A stretch of 64,000 bases of DNA. Origin: Urophycis tenuis. Lineage: Eukaryota; Chordata; Actinopteri; Gadiformes; Phycidae. The stretch lies in assembly GCA_036785325.1 (NCBI GenBank), contig JAXIVH010000007.1, positions 5,191,964 through 5,255,963 of the forward strand. Reading direction: 5' to 3'. Shown here piece by piece: positions 32,462-43,416 of the stretch. A program made the position numbers and the translations under genes. Every line of letters starts with the position of its first letter. Positions within the stretch are counted from its first letter, which is position 1. A model generated the notes under the pieces. It did not search any database, had not been told where the DNA came from, and was given only the letters and a program-made list of their open reading frames with translations.

Positions 32462-35400
32462 AGATCGCGAGATGGCGCCGAGGATGGCTGCCTTGTCTCG
32501 AGCTCCTCACAAACATCTCATTTTAGTGTCGTTTTGCTGTACTTTTTTTTTGTTTATCTTAATTTTTTTGAAACATGCGAACCGCCCAAGCGAGCCCTAT
32601 CATTCAATATGATAGAGAACAACTTTTATTCATCAGGTCGCTGGTAAACAGCAACAAACCTCCACGACCAGCAAACAACAACAATGGCGAGACTCCGTGG
32701 TTACCTGTTGGCGCTTTACCTGCGGGGCGCAGGAGACAAAGACGGCGAGGATCCCGGGCCGGGGTCCTAGTCAGGCTGAGGAAACGCGAAAACCGGCCAC
32801 CTCTACCGAGCTTACTTCTGGCAAATGTCCAATCCCTGGATAATAAGCTGGATGAACTCCGAAGTAGGATGGCATTCCAACGGGACATTAAGAACTGTAA
32901 CGTTATGGTTTTCACGGAGACTTGGCTTGACCCTTCGATCCAGGACGCCGCCATTGTCCCGCACGGATTCTCCATTCATCGCCAGGACCGGACAATAAAC
33001 TCAGGGAAGAGTAAGGGAGGGGGTGTCTGCTTTATGATCAACAACAACTGGTGCTCAGATGTGGAGATAATTTCTTCGGACTGTTCTCCCAGCTTAGAGC
33101 ACATCATGATCAGATGCCGTCCTTTTTACCTGCCGAGGGAGTTTACATCTGTTGTTTTAACAGCAGTGTATGTGCCGCCGCACGCTGACAACAACACAGC
33201 GCTGGAGGAGCTGTACGGAGTTATCGACAGGACAGAGACTTCAAGGCCGGAGGCTGCATTTATTGTGGCCGGAGATTTTAATAGCGCCAACATGAAGAAA
33301 GTCCTGCCGAAATACTATCAGCACGTCAGCTGCCCCACGCGCGGTGGAAATACGCTGGACCATGTTTACTCTCCCTTTCGCAACGGATACAAAGCCCTCC
33401 CCCGCCCCCCCTTTGGCAAGTCGGACCACGTATCTCTTCTCCTGCTCCCCGTTTACCGGCAGAGACTGAAAAGAGACCGACCTGTGACACGGACAGTCCA
33501 GCGTTGGACCGAGCAGTCAGACTCTGCTCTCCAACACTGCTTCAGCACTACGGAGTGGTGTGTGTTTGAGGATGAGGACATAAACACACACACAGACGTG
33601 GTCATTTGCTACATCAGTAAATGCATCGATGACGTCGTACCGCGGATTACTGTACGAACATTCCCAAATCAAAAGCCCTGGATAAATAGCGAGGTCCGAG
33701 CTAAACTTAAAGCTCGGGCTGTCGCGCACAGCGCCGGTGATTTGGACGAATACAGGAATTCCAGGTATGCGCTCCGGAGAGCTATTAGCAGTGCCAAAAG
33801 ACATTATAAGAATAAAGTGGAGTCTGACTACAAGGGCTCCAATGCTAGAAACATGTGGTCTGGACTAAAAACTATGACAGACTACAAAAGATCAGTAGGT
33901 GGTGCTGAGGGGGTGTGTGCATCTCTCCCAGATGAACTGAACACGTTTTATGCACGCTTTGAGAGACCCCCGGCTGTGGAGGTACAGAAGGCTCAGGATC
34001 CCTGCCCCTGCCCCCTGGTTTTAACCAGTGCAGATGTGTGCAGATCCCTAAAAAGGATCAACACACATAGGGCTCCTGGGCCTGACGGCATCCCTGGTCG
34101 TGCTCTCAAGGTGTGTGCAGTTCAGCTGGCAGAGGTGTTCACAGACATCTTCAATAAATCACTGCTCCAGTCTATAGTCCCCACACGTTTCAAGGAGTCA
34201 ACCATCATTCCTGTCCCTAAAAAGACTAAAATCATCTGCCTTAATGACTACCGCCCAGTTGCACTCACCCCCATCATCATGAAGTGCTTTGAGCGGTTAG
34301 TCAAACAGTTCATCACCTCCTCCCTCCCCGACTCTCTGGACCCCCTGCAGTTTGCTTACAGGAAGAACAGGTCCACAGCTGATGCCATCACCCTCACCCT
34401 CCACACTGCCCTCTCCCACCTGGACCAGAGGAACACGTATGTGAGAATGCTGTTCATTGACTACAGTTCAGCATTCAACACCATTGTGCCTTCCAAGCTC
34501 GTCATCAAGCTCAGGGACCTCGGGCTCAACAGCGCCCTCTGTGACTGGATCCTGAACTTCCTGACGGGCAGACGCCAGGCAGTGCGGATGGGTAACATCA
34601 CATCCTCCAGCCAGACCCTCAACACCGGAGCCCCCCAGGGTTGCGTGCTCAGCCCTCTCCTCTACTCCCTGTTCACGCACGACTGCGTGGCCACTCACAG
34701 CTCCAACTCCATCATTAAGTTTGCTGATGACACGACCGTCATCGGCCTCATCACCGACGGCAACGAGACGGCGTACAGAGAGGAGGTCAGAGCCCTGACA
34801 TCTTGGTGCCAGGACAACAACCTCCTTCTCAACATCAGCAAAACCAAGGAGCTGATTGTGGATTACAGGAAGAAACAGAGAGGTGGACACGCCCCCATCA
34901 CCATCGACGGGACTCCTGTGGAGAGAGTCAGCAGCTTCAGGTTCCTCGGGGTTCACATCACTGAGGACCTGACATGGACCCATCACACCAACATCATCAC
35001 CAAGACAGCCCGTCAGAGGCTCTTCTTCCTCCGCAGGCTGCGGAGGTTCAACATGGACTCCAGGATACTCTGTAACTTCTACAGGTGCACCATCGAGAGT
35101 ATCCTGACCGGCTGCATCACGGCCTGGTATGGCAGCTGCACCGCCCTCAACCGTAAGACTCTACAGAGGGTGGTGAAAACTGCTCAGCACATCACCAGGA
35201 CGGAGCTGCCATCCATGGAGGACCTCTACATCCAGCGGTGTAGGAAGAAGGCCTACAAGATTATAAAAGACCCCCATCACCCCAGCAACAAACTGTTCTG
35301 TCTGCTGCCGTCTGGCAGACGGTACCGCAGCATCCGGACCAGGACCACCAGACTCAGGGACAGTTTCATCCCACAGGCTATAAGACTGTTGAACTCCTGA

Positions 35401-35812
35401 GCTCTGTGAAGGTCACTACATCTGTTTATAGGAAAATATTTATTTTCATATTTATTTAATTATATTATTTAATCCATATCGGTCCATACCTCCCCATAAC
35501 TGCTGCTAATTCAACTGCACATGTAAATATAAATACAACACTTTTACTTTTACACTTTCTGCACCTTAATGTTTAATGTTTAATGTTTCAATGTTTATAT
35601 TATTATGTTGTATATACATTTTATTATTATTATTGTTTTTTATTTTTTTATTGCACTAGTTTTTCTCTTCTTCTGTTATTCTAGACACTTATTGAGTTGT
35701 TTTGGGGTGCCTGGGACTTAAGATTTTCATTGCCAACATGTACGCTGTATCTGTTGAGCAAATGACAATAAAGACCTTTGAACCTTTGAACCTTTTGAAC
35801 CCTTTGGATAGA
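32462..35812 (+). mobile_element. L2-clade LINE, near full length
   Basis: It begins with a GC-rich 5' region (GATGGCGCCGAGGATGGCTG) and ends with a short tandem tail of TTTGAACC units, typical of L2/CR1-type LINEs. It interrupts the minus-strand Gypsy protease frame: the protein reads up to GDEHVYP on one side and resumes with MVKICLVV on the other. Exact ends are approximate. Confidence 0.88.
32575..35400 (+). CDS. L2 LINE endonuclease/reverse transcriptase, intact ORF
   Basis: 941 residues without stop or shift. An N-terminal basic region (1-75) comes first. Residues 80-300 are the apurinic-type endonuclease (LLANVQSLDNK, FTETWLD, VAGDFNSAN, LDHVYS, SDHVSLLL). About 490-770 is reverse transcriptase (APGPDGIPGRAL, YRPVALTPI, FIDYSSAFN, PQGCVLSPLLYSLF, FADDTTVIG with the catalytic Asp pair near 716-717). 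The C-terminal region contains FLRRLRRFNM and LLPSGRRYRSIRTRTTRLRDSF. It copies its own RNA into nicked DNA. All signature motifs are conserved, so this copy may be young and competent. The start is the first in-frame Met; an upstream start is possible. Confidence 0.94.
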   Translation: MRTAQASPIIQYDREQLLFIRSLVNSNKPPRPANNNNGETPWLPVGALPAGRRRQRRRGSRAGVLVRLRKRENRPPLPSLLLANVQSLDNKLDELRSRMAFQRDIKNCNVMVFTETWLDPSIQDAAIVPHGFSIHRQDRTINSGKSKGGGVCFMINNNWCSDVEIISSDCSPSLEHIMIRCRPFYLPREFTSVVLTAVYVPPHADNNTALEELYGVIDRTETSRPEAAFIVAGDFNSANMKKVLPKYYQHVSCPTRGGNTLDHVYSPFRNGYKALPRPPFGKSDHVSLLLLPVYRQRLKRDRPVTRTVQRWTEQSDSALQHCFSTTEWCVFEDEDINTHTDVVICYISKCIDDVVPRITVRTFPNQKPWINSEVRAKLKARAVAHSAGDLDEYRNSRYALRRAISSAKRHYKNKVESDYKGSNARNMWSGLKTMTDYKRSVGGAEGVCASLPDELNTFYARFERPPAVEVQKAQDPCPCPLVLTSADVCRSLKRINTHRAPGPDGIPGRALKVCAVQLAEVFTDIFNKSLLQSIVPTRFKESTIIPVPKKTKIICLNDYRPVALTPIIMKCFERLVKQFITSSLPDSLDPLQFAYRKNRSTADAITLTLHTALSHLDQRNTYVRMLFIDYSSAFNTIVPSKLVIKLRDLGLNSALCDWILNFLTGRRQAVRMGNITSSSQTLNTGAPQGCVLSPLLYSLFTHDCVATHSSNSIIKFADDTTVIGLITDGNETAYREEVRALTSWCQDNNLLLNISKTKELIVDYRKKQRGGHAPITIDGTPVERVSSFRFLGVHITEDLTWTHHTNIITKTARQRLFFLRRLRRFNMDSRILCNFYRCTIESILTGCITAWYGSCTALNRKTLQRVVKTAQHITRTELPSMEDLYIQRCRKKAYKIIKDPHHPSNKLFCLLPSGRRYRSIRTRTTRLRDSFIPQAIRLLNS

Positions 35813-36950
35813 CATGCTCATCCCCATTAACACAACATACCCTGATATGCCTTTCCCCCAGCTTCTCTGACCCGTCTATCAGATGGGGCTGAACTATGGT
35901 CTGTGTGCTACCTGTATCTAGGAGAGCAACAGTAGCCTTGCCATTGACATGTACCGGAACAGTCTGAACTTTGCCGACACACTCCTCAGATGTACTACCC
36001 GGTCTCTTTGGCCTTTTTGATGGGACACTCTCTGCTGATGTGACCTGCGTAATTACAGTAGTAACATATGACATTCACCCTGCTCTTTGTGGCTGTGTGG
36101 GCTGGGGCCTGTCTAAGCTGTGAGCTAGAGGGTGCTTTGTATGGTGGTGTAGGCTGTGAATTAGGGGGTCAATTGTATGGTGGTGAAGGCTGTGAAGTAT
36201 GGGTTGGGTGTGACTGTGTGTTTGGCATCCTACTCTGTCCAAAGCCCCTGGGACCAACTCCCACACCGAATCCCCCAGACTTACCCCCGGCTGGTAATCG
36301 GTTGAAGCTCTGGAACCTGAACGTCTTTGCTCCCGGGTGTGCCGCAAGGAACGCCTCTACCAACTCGGCAGCCTGCTGGCCAGTCGTCGGGTTATGCTCC
36401 TTCACCCACACCCGCACATCAGGAGCCAGGGTTTGCAGGTACTGCTCCAGGATGAGGAGCTCTCCGACCACCTCAACAGTCTTCCCGTCTGGCTTTATCC
36501 ACTTTTTATAGAAGTCTTTCAGGCTATACAGGTTATACAGTTCTTTCGGTGTCTCTCCTGGTCGGACGTCTGGATCACGGAACCTCTGCCTGTAGATCTC
36601 TTCGCTGATCTCGTATTTTGAGAGAATGGCTTCCCTCACCTTGCTGTAATCCATGGCCTCCAGGATATCCATCGCCACGTATGCAGCGCGGGCCCGTCCT
36701 GTCAGATACGGTACAAGGTACACAGCCCAATCCGCTCTTGGCCACCGATAGGCCACAGCCAGTCTCTCGAAGGTGGTGAGATACTGTTCAACGTCATCTC
36801 CCTCCTCCAGCTTTGGCACGGCCGCTCTGGTCCAGGCGGCTGGAGACGGCGCTGCCCGGTCTGGTGGGACTGCTGGTCCAGGCCGCGGATCCGGCGGCCC
36901 ACCCCGAATCTCTCTACACAGTCTCCCCTCTAGCTTTAAGCAATCCTACC
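35813..36950 (-). mobile_element. Ty3/Gypsy gag and protease, decayed
   Basis: On the minus strand: a gag region (36910-36169; DDVEQYLTTFERLAVAYRW, then a predicted capsid related to SCAN-like gag), an in-frame stop at 36169, a CCHC zinc knuckle in the same frame near 36000-36050 (CYYCNYAGHISREC), then a retropepsin domain in another frame (36074-35813) with LLDTGSTQTI holding the catalytic Asp. The frame change between gag and protease could be normal for the family or a lesion. I found no clear LTR on the right side. Confidence 0.78.
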
Positions 36951-37594
36951 AATCAGCTACTAATTGGGAGATCACACTAGGATAGGTAATACATCTAAAT
37001 ACAGAATCATCATAACAGTCATAGAAAACAGTTTTAACATCATAATATCACCCCATAATGCATATAAATATCTATACATATTTCCCCATTCAAACATACT
37101 CTTTAAATACATCACATCAGTAATAAGAATGACACACAGAAGTATTTCCGCCAACTAACCACCCCCGCCATCAGCAAACCCAATTACACTGCCCCGGGAC
37201 AGGCAATAAGGACCTGGCTCCAATGTGGCACACGTTTCCACACGGACCAGTTTGCGGACGGACCTGCAGACCGGCAGTCGACTAGTGAGTGTTGTGTTTG
37301 GTACACAAGCAAAGTTATTGTTAACTGAGTGAAATATGTAGCTGAATCAGTGGGCACCTCACTGTTCGCTGTGTTAAGTAAATAAATGACGTTAACTGAA
37401 TTGACGTGTGTTGTGGTTGTTTGTAGCTGTTAGCTTAACGGATATGTGTTGCATGATGGGAAATGTAGTGTGGCTATCAGGGTACGTGTGACGCTATGTG
37501 TGCAAAACTCAGGGCAAAACGGTAGGCTCTGGGAAAACTAGACCCTCACTTTTCACACCTCCAATAATGAAAAATGAAATGGAATAAATAAATG
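36951..37594. other. Non-coding spacer right of Gypsy gag
   Basis: AT-rich, no convincing gene. It may contain the untranslated leader or LTR of the minus-strand Gypsy element, but I cannot find paired TG...CA ends or a second copy to prove it. Confidence 0.35.
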
Positions 37595-39350
37595 AAATGG
37601 AAAAACCAAGATGGCGGTGCACATAGATTCAGCGGCCACTCACGCTCCCGACAATGCAGTACTTTGTTTGTTTTCTCAGTGTTTGTCGTGTTTGTCTCAT
37701 CTGCCTACGTCGGCATACAAGTACAGTCGACAGGCTCTACTAGACATCTGCAAGAGCAGGATTTACAAAGTTTTGCGAGGTGTGCGAGGAAGCAGAAGAG
37801 GGGCAAGCGCGGAGCTATCCGGGCTAGGCTAGTGGCTAGCCCAACTTGCCCTGCCATACCATCACCATCATCCTGGCTAATTTACGATCCTTGGAAAATA
37901 AAATGGATCACATATGACTGCTGAGGTCAGCGAATCAGACAGTGAGTAACTGCTGTGTGCTTGTTTTCACTGAAACATGGCTTAATGACAACATCCCTGA
38001 CTCTGCTATACAACTTGAGCAGCTAACATGCTATCAAGCAGACAGAGCCCTCGTAAACAGAGGTAAACAACATGGCGGCGGAGTCTGTGTTTACATACGT
38101 GATGTGTGGTGCCGGGACGCTGTGGTAACATGCAAACACTGTTCACCACTGGTGGAGTTTATGATCATAAGGTGCTGTCCTTTTTGCCTGCCGAGGGAGT
38201 TCACTACGGTTTCGCTAGTCGTGGTATACATCCCTCCAACCACCAGCATCAGCGACAGGAATGCGGCACTTTGTGAACTGTATCAGGCCATCAGTGAACA
38301 ACAGACAGCACATCCAGATGGATTCATACTCCTCGATGGAGATTTCAATCATGCTAATCTTAAGACTGTACTACCAAAATTCTACCAGCATGTCAATTTC
38401 CCAACAAGAGGGGAAAACACCATGGACCTGGTCTATAGCTCACACAAAGGAGCATACAAAGCCTCCCCCCCTCCCCCACATCGGACTCTCCAAACACATC
38501 ACTGTTATGCTAATGCCAGCATATAGGCCCACTGTGAAAGTCGAATAACCGGATCGAAAGGGGATAACTGTGTGGCCGGAGGGATCTAGGCTTGCTCTCA
38601 AGGACTGTCTTGCAACAACAGAGTGGAATATGTTCAAGCAAGTAGCCACAAACAACAACCACACAGACAATGAGGAGCTTACAGACACTGTCCTTTCCTA
38701 CATCCGTAAGTGCTCTGATGAGGTGACCCACATTAAGACCATCATCACTCGGGCTAATCGGAAGCCATGGCTGACAGGGGATGTCTACCGGCTGCTGAGG
38801 GTCAAAGCCTTCAGAGCCGGGGATGGAAATGGCCTGAGAACAGCGAGAGCCAGCCTGTCCAGTGGTATAAGGAAAGCAAAGCAGGACAACACAAAAAAGA
38901 TTACCGGCCACTTCAGGACAGCAGAGACACGTGGAGCCTGTGGCAGGGTATTCAGACCATAACAGACTACAAGCCTGTGCCACAGACCTGCGACTACAAC
39001 ATCGCTCTGCTCAAAAACCTCAACAGTTTCTTTGGACAGTTTGAAGCAACAAACAACAGAAGCCCACAGAACCCCCCCCCCCACGACCAAGCTCTGTGCC
39101 TGTCAGTGTGAAGAGGGCACTCTCCACTATCAACCCCCGCAAAGCAACAGGCCTAGACAACATTCCAGGCCGTGCGCTGAGGGACTGGGCAGAGCATCTT
39201 AAGGATATCTTCACGGATATCTTTAAAACTTCTGAGTCAAGCTGCTGTTCCATCACATTATCATCATCCTACATCATCATACCTGTGCCAAAGAAACCTG
39301 CTCCATCCTGCTTCAATGACTTTTACCCTGTGGCACTGACCCCCATCGTA
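37595..39350 (+). pseudogene. Second L2 LINE copy, frameshifted and truncated
   Basis: Starts with GATGGCGGTGCACATAGATT-like leader. Endonuclease pieces (37942-38526: FTETWLN, LDGDFNHANL, PTRGENTMDLVYS) and a linker region (38570-38962: NRKPWLTGDVYRLLRVKAFR) are in different frames. The RT start (39096 onward: RKATGLDNIPGRAL, FNDFYPVALTPIV) breaks off at about 39350, where a hAT fragment begins. It is diverged from the intact L2 at 32575, so it belongs to another subfamily or is older. Confidence 0.88.
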
Positions 39351-40600
39351 TCTCATGCTGCATTGGAAGCGGGGTTACCCATTGTTTCATTCCTGAAACC
39401 TGGCATCTTTTAGCTTTCACAAGTGCATCAATATCAGGCGTCACATCCTGATTGGTAGCCAATTTCAGGATGTTATTCAAGTGCTTTTTGTGAGCCTTGA
39501 GCACAGCTTTGTTTTATTGATGCTCATTACAGAGAAAACTTGCTTCCAAAGATACACGGTTCCAAACATGCACAACACTTTTGCAGCAAGGGCTGTCAAG
39601 TTGGGGTAACGTGGCAAGAGATACTGATAAAATGTATCCAAGCCAGCTGCGGCAAACTTGCACTTCAAATCTGAGTCACACTGCAAGTCTTTTATTTCCA
39701 GTTGGATGTTGACGGGCAAATCAGAAGCATTTGCGGTGAATGGCGAGCAAAACATTTTGAAATCTTTCTCTGGTTCACCAAAAATCTGAAAGCGAGTCTC
39801 AAACTCCCTCAATAGTCCCGTTATTTTATCTTTGAACCTCTTCATGTCTGTGGCATGTTGGGTCGCAATTTCCTCTCCTAATTCAAAGAAACGCCTCAGC
39901 ACCTGGGCTTAACCATCTTACCTCAGTGTGATATGGCAGCCCATAATTGTGGTCTTTCTCTCTGAGAAGGCTGTCAATCTGACGGTGATTCAGGCCTCTG
40001 GATCGGATGAATTAACAGTTTGGACGACCACTTTCATGAGGTTATCTATCTTTAATGCCTTGCAACACAAAGCCTCCTGATGCAAAATACAGTGAAAAGT
40101 CCAAAAATCACATCCTCCATTTGCAGTCTGCACTTTCTCTCTGAACTTTGTCACAACACCTGCTTTTTTACTGACCATTGAGGGTGCACCATCTGTAGCC
40201 AGGCTGACAGCGCGGGACCAATCCACTTCACGAGTCTGTCCAGTGCGCGGATGAGTGTGGTGAAAATATATGCTGTTGTTGTGGCGTCCATCATTGGCAC
40301 CAACTCCACGAACACCTCGGTGACAGTCAAAGTGTCATCAACTCCACGGATGAATATTGCCAGTTGCGCAACATCAGTAATGTCTGTGCTTTCGTCAATT
40401 GTAACTGAAAAAGCAATATATTACTTTACTCTGCTCTTCCATTGCCTGTTCAAATCCTCCGAAGGGTCAGAAATCCAGTCTGCAACTGTATTTCTTGTCA
40501 GGCTGATATTTGCAAAAGTCTGGTGCTTTTTAGGGAACACAATCTCCAACGCGTGTAATATTCAAATTGGTCAGGCAGAATGACAAGCTGGCTCTGGACT
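39351..40600 (-). pseudogene. hAT transposase, GTF2IRD2-like, degraded
   Basis: Minus-strand pieces in order: a segment near 40430-40230 with a DSTDVTD-like start of the core, 40226-39990 (LATDGAPSMVSKKAG with the second catalytic Asp, FHCILHQEALCCK), 39902-39477 (LQCDSDLKCKFA, FYQYLLPRYPNL, hAT dimerisation part FGTVYLWKQVFSVMSINKTK) and 39504-39313. Several stops and frameshifts; KQVF replaces the usual CE-F arrangement. The N-terminal zinc finger is absent. It interrupts the second L2. Clear inverted repeats were not found. Confidence 0.85.
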
Positions 40601-40699
40601 GGCTGTAGCCTACTTGTTCAGCCCCAGTATAAACAGTTTGCTTGCGTAACAGAATTGTTATTGCGACACCCACTGGACACATTTAGAACAGCAGTTCAA

Positions 40700-41227
40700 T
40701 TTTATGCTTTGCAAAATCATCTCGTATGTTTGACCCCCGTACTCCAGACCGTCAACATGCTGAACCATCGGACCCCCCCCCCCCCCCCCCCCCGGACTCT
40801 GGACAATGTAATTTGTCTCTTGCACTATTGTCCTTTTGCACTTTATTATTAATATCACTATTACTATTACCAGTATTACCAAATTGCCATCACCAGCAAA
40901 TTCCTTACTGTACGTACTGTTCTTTTGCACTGTTAATACTCACTATTTTTTGCACTATTTATCTATCTATGCTACTTATGCTGCAATTCCTACCTCATAT
41001 AACAGTAGATTCCGATATTGCACATTGCATATTTATTTTTACAACTTGTATTGTCTTTTTTTATCTTTCTGTCTTATCTGTAGGTATGTTTACTTTAGTT
41101 TTATTATTAGGAATGTCTTGTCCTGCATGTTGTGCCCTGTGCACTTTATCTGTTTCAAAGTGGGAGGGTGAGAAACGTACTCTCGATTCCTTTGTATGTC
41201 TTGCCATGTGAAGGAATTGCATATTGA
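40700..41227 (+). other. Probable L2-type 3' UTR with poly-C tract
   Basis: T-rich sequence with repeated TTGCACTATT/TTGCACT motifs, ending near TGTGAAGGAATTGC, resembles L2 3' UTRs. It may be the 3' part of the L2 at 37595. A run of about 20 C lies at 40770-40791. No protein is supported. Confidence 0.45.
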
Positions 41228-41883
41228 CTTCCTTAAACATGCTCTACAAAATAACTTTTTTTTTTTTTTTTTTTTATAGAAACAGCATGAGATGAAGATT
41301 CCTGATGTCTGTGTGTCAGACTAAAAGCAGTTTTAAGCTCAACAATATTAGAATTGTAACAATGTTCCTTCCCATTGACTCTCACATTCAACTCTGACCA
41401 CAACACAACATGTTGGCAAAATATCATCCATTTGTCCCTGTTTGTCTTGACTGACATGGTTTATGTTTTAATGTTGACTTCCGGTAAACCTGCTTATATG
41501 GCATACCAATGCTATTACCAATGCATTAGTTGTAGGCCTATTGTTTTGTTATGGTGCCATACAGTCAACCAGTATTTAATTTCCTTTTCATATTATGCTG
41601 TTGCTTAGAAACGTACATATTAACCTGTTCTTTTTCTTTCTTTCCCCTCCCTTTTTTCCTCCACTGTAAATACACTGGTACCATATTTGTATACATACAT
41701 TTTTTCCTCATTTAGCATTTTAACCAATCAATTGGAATGCTTGAAATTTGTTATTGCTTACTATATTAACAGCAACGAAATGTTTCACATTCTTCTGACA
41801 AATGTAGTTATTGTAAGTCGCTTGTTATTTGTTATAAAGCATCTGCTAAATGTAAATGATTTTTAATAGGATCCCACGTTACT
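41228..41883. other. Intergenic, with fish dispersed-repeat tail
   Basis: A poly-T run lies at about 41254-41273. Near 41815-41860 the sequence GTAAGTCGCTTGTTATTTG ... GCATCTGCTAAATGTAAATG matches the widespread teleost repeat tail usually written GTAAGTCGCTTTGGATAAAA. No gene seen. Confidence 0.5.
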
Positions 41884-41965
41884 GTCAGAAGTGGGATTAA
41901 AACCGCCACTTCCAGAGGAGACTGGGAACTCATCGTAGTGCCATAGACCACTCGGCCTTCCTGAC
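41884..41965 (-). pseudogene. tRNA-Leu relic
   Basis: 82 bases alignable to tRNA-Leu, with recognisable acceptor ends (GTCAGGA ... TTCTGAC) and long variable arm. The anticodon stem has two mismatches and the B box is altered. It is nearer to the degenerate Leu relic of the array than to the intact genes. Confidence 0.8.
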
Positions 41966-42314
41966 ACCTTATAAACTTCTTACGGAAGTCAAAGAGTCGA
42001 GTGCTACCCCTATACCATTTAATTTAGCCAGAAACTCTGTAAAAGTTGGTAAAAGTCATTGCTTAATGCAGGGAACTCACACATTTCTGTTTTCATGAGG
42101 TTTAGCCTGGGTTTGAACAATATGAAAAGTCAAATTTTTTTGGCAAAGTTGTCAGGCCTGGTGAAAAATTATATATTCTATGCGTCACGTTCATGTCGCC
42201 AATAGCAATGGCCTCTAGTTAGAATTGTTCTCTAACTCTAGCCACATCGTATGTGAGGATTACTAGACACAACTCAGAATGTTGATGGTTTTTGCTTTCA
42301 GTTGGTTTCCTCTT

Positions 42315-42365
42315 GTCAGAAGTGGGATTCAAACCCACACGTCCAGCAGAGACTTACCGGGCATC
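42315..42365 (-). pseudogene. tRNA-Leu 3' fragment
   Basis: The minus strand shows the T arm and 3' acceptor of tRNA-Leu (GTGGGTTTGAATCCCACTTC), then diverges before the anticodon arm. Confidence 0.7.
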
Positions 42366-42503
42366 CCATCGCGACCATTATGATCGTAGTGCCGAAAAAT
42401 CTGAAGAAAGCTAGCAAGAAGAAAGCAAGCATGCGTTCGCAATTGTAAAACTCAGTGGTAGATTGCAATCTGTCGAAATCCGCTCACATGGATTTTATGT
42501 AAA

Positions 42504-42574
42504 GCATTGGTGGTTCAGTGGTAGAATTCTCGCCTGCCACGCGGGAGGCCCGGGTTCGATTCCCGGCCAATGCA
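42504..42574 (+). tRNA. tRNA-Gly(GCC), isolated, best-formed copy
   Basis: 71 bases with a fully paired acceptor (GCATTGG with CCAATGC), GCC anticodon and perfect A and B boxes. TTTT follows at 42582-42585, 8 bases after the gene, a proper Pol III terminator. It differs from the array genes at acceptor base 67 (C here, U in the array) and in having this terminator. Confidence 0.98.
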
Positions 42575-42748
42575 TACTAACTTTTACATTTCTGGGAACA
42601 TATTGTGCGAATTCACGTTGAGAGTTGATTGTTCAGATCAGATGACATCGAACGGAAGTAAACGCTGTCTTCTTGCTCAAAGACTTCCACTAAAAACAGT
42701 AGTATGTTTTTAGTGGAAGTAGATGTCTTGTGAGAAAAAACGAATGCT

Positions 42749-42820
42749 CTCCCCGTCGGGGAATTGAACCCCGGTCTCCCGCGTGACAGGCGGGGATACT
42801 GACCACTATACTAACGAGGA
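42749..42820 (-). tRNA. tRNA-Asp(GTC), isolated
   Basis: 72 bases identical to the array consensus. Six T in a row begin 8 bases downstream on the minus strand (42735-42740), a strong terminator. It lies divergently 175 bp from the tRNA-Gly, as if a stripped-down version of the array unit. Confidence 0.98.
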
Positions 42821-43250
42821 GCTACTACCCATTTGAAGCCGTGGTTGATCTGCTCAATATGGTAGATCGCAGGCAAAAAAATTGGACACGTTATCAAGAT
42901 ATTGGATAGGAACCCACGTTCTTTAATTAGCAAGCGTGACAGGCGGGGATACTGACCACTATACGAACGAGGAGCTACTGATTGTGTGAAGCCGTGGTTG
43001 ATGTGCTCAATATGGTAGAACGCAGGCAAAAAAATGGATACGTTATCAAAATATTGGATAGGAACCCGCGTTCTTTAATTAGCAAGCGTGACAGGCGGGG
43101 ATACTGACCACTATACTAACAATTGTGTGAAGCCGTGGTTTTTGTGCTGAGTATGGTAGATCGCAGACAAAATAATTGGATACGTTATCAAAATATTGGA
43201 TAACCCACGTTCTTTAATTTGCAAGTATTGTTTGTTCAGGGGCGTAGTTA
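42821..43250. repeat. Short tandem repeat built on a tRNA-Asp fragment
   Basis: Three units of about 141-153 bp start with GAAGCCGTGG at 42835, 42988 and 43129. Each includes GTTATCAA(A/G)ATATTGGATA, TTCTTTAATT and, at the end of the first two, a minus-strand tRNA-Asp 5' part (42934-42973 and 43086-43120). Those partial copies cover the acceptor 5' strand to the anticodon arm and lack the T arm. Confidence 0.88.
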
Positions 43251-43381
43251 CAGTCGCTGTGGATTGTTGCTTAAATCAAGAATAAAACTTCTCATGGAAA
43301 TCAACTAGGGTTTCTTGCTCAAAGACAGCAAGTAAAATACCCTACGATGACAGTGGTAAAAAAGAAAAAAAAATTGTTTCC

Positions 43382-43416
43382 CTCCCCGTCAGGGAATTGA
43401 ACCCCGGTCTCCCGCG
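43382..43416 (-). pseudogene. tRNA-Asp 3' fragment
   Basis: The acceptor 3' strand, T arm and part of the variable region match tRNA-Asp. The match ends at a GC-rich junction (GCGGCCGCGGCGAG) where unrelated sequence starts. Confidence 0.85.

Noticed and set aside
34468..34986. 172-residue minus-strand ORF
   Set aside because: Antisense of the L2 reverse transcriptase core.
36951..37594. 5' LTR of the Gypsy element
   Set aside because: No second copy, no convincing TG...CA ends or primer-binding site found.
40726..41211. 161-residue hydrophobic ORF
   Set aside because: Starts in a poly-C tract and runs through T-rich L2-like 3' UTR; composition artefact.
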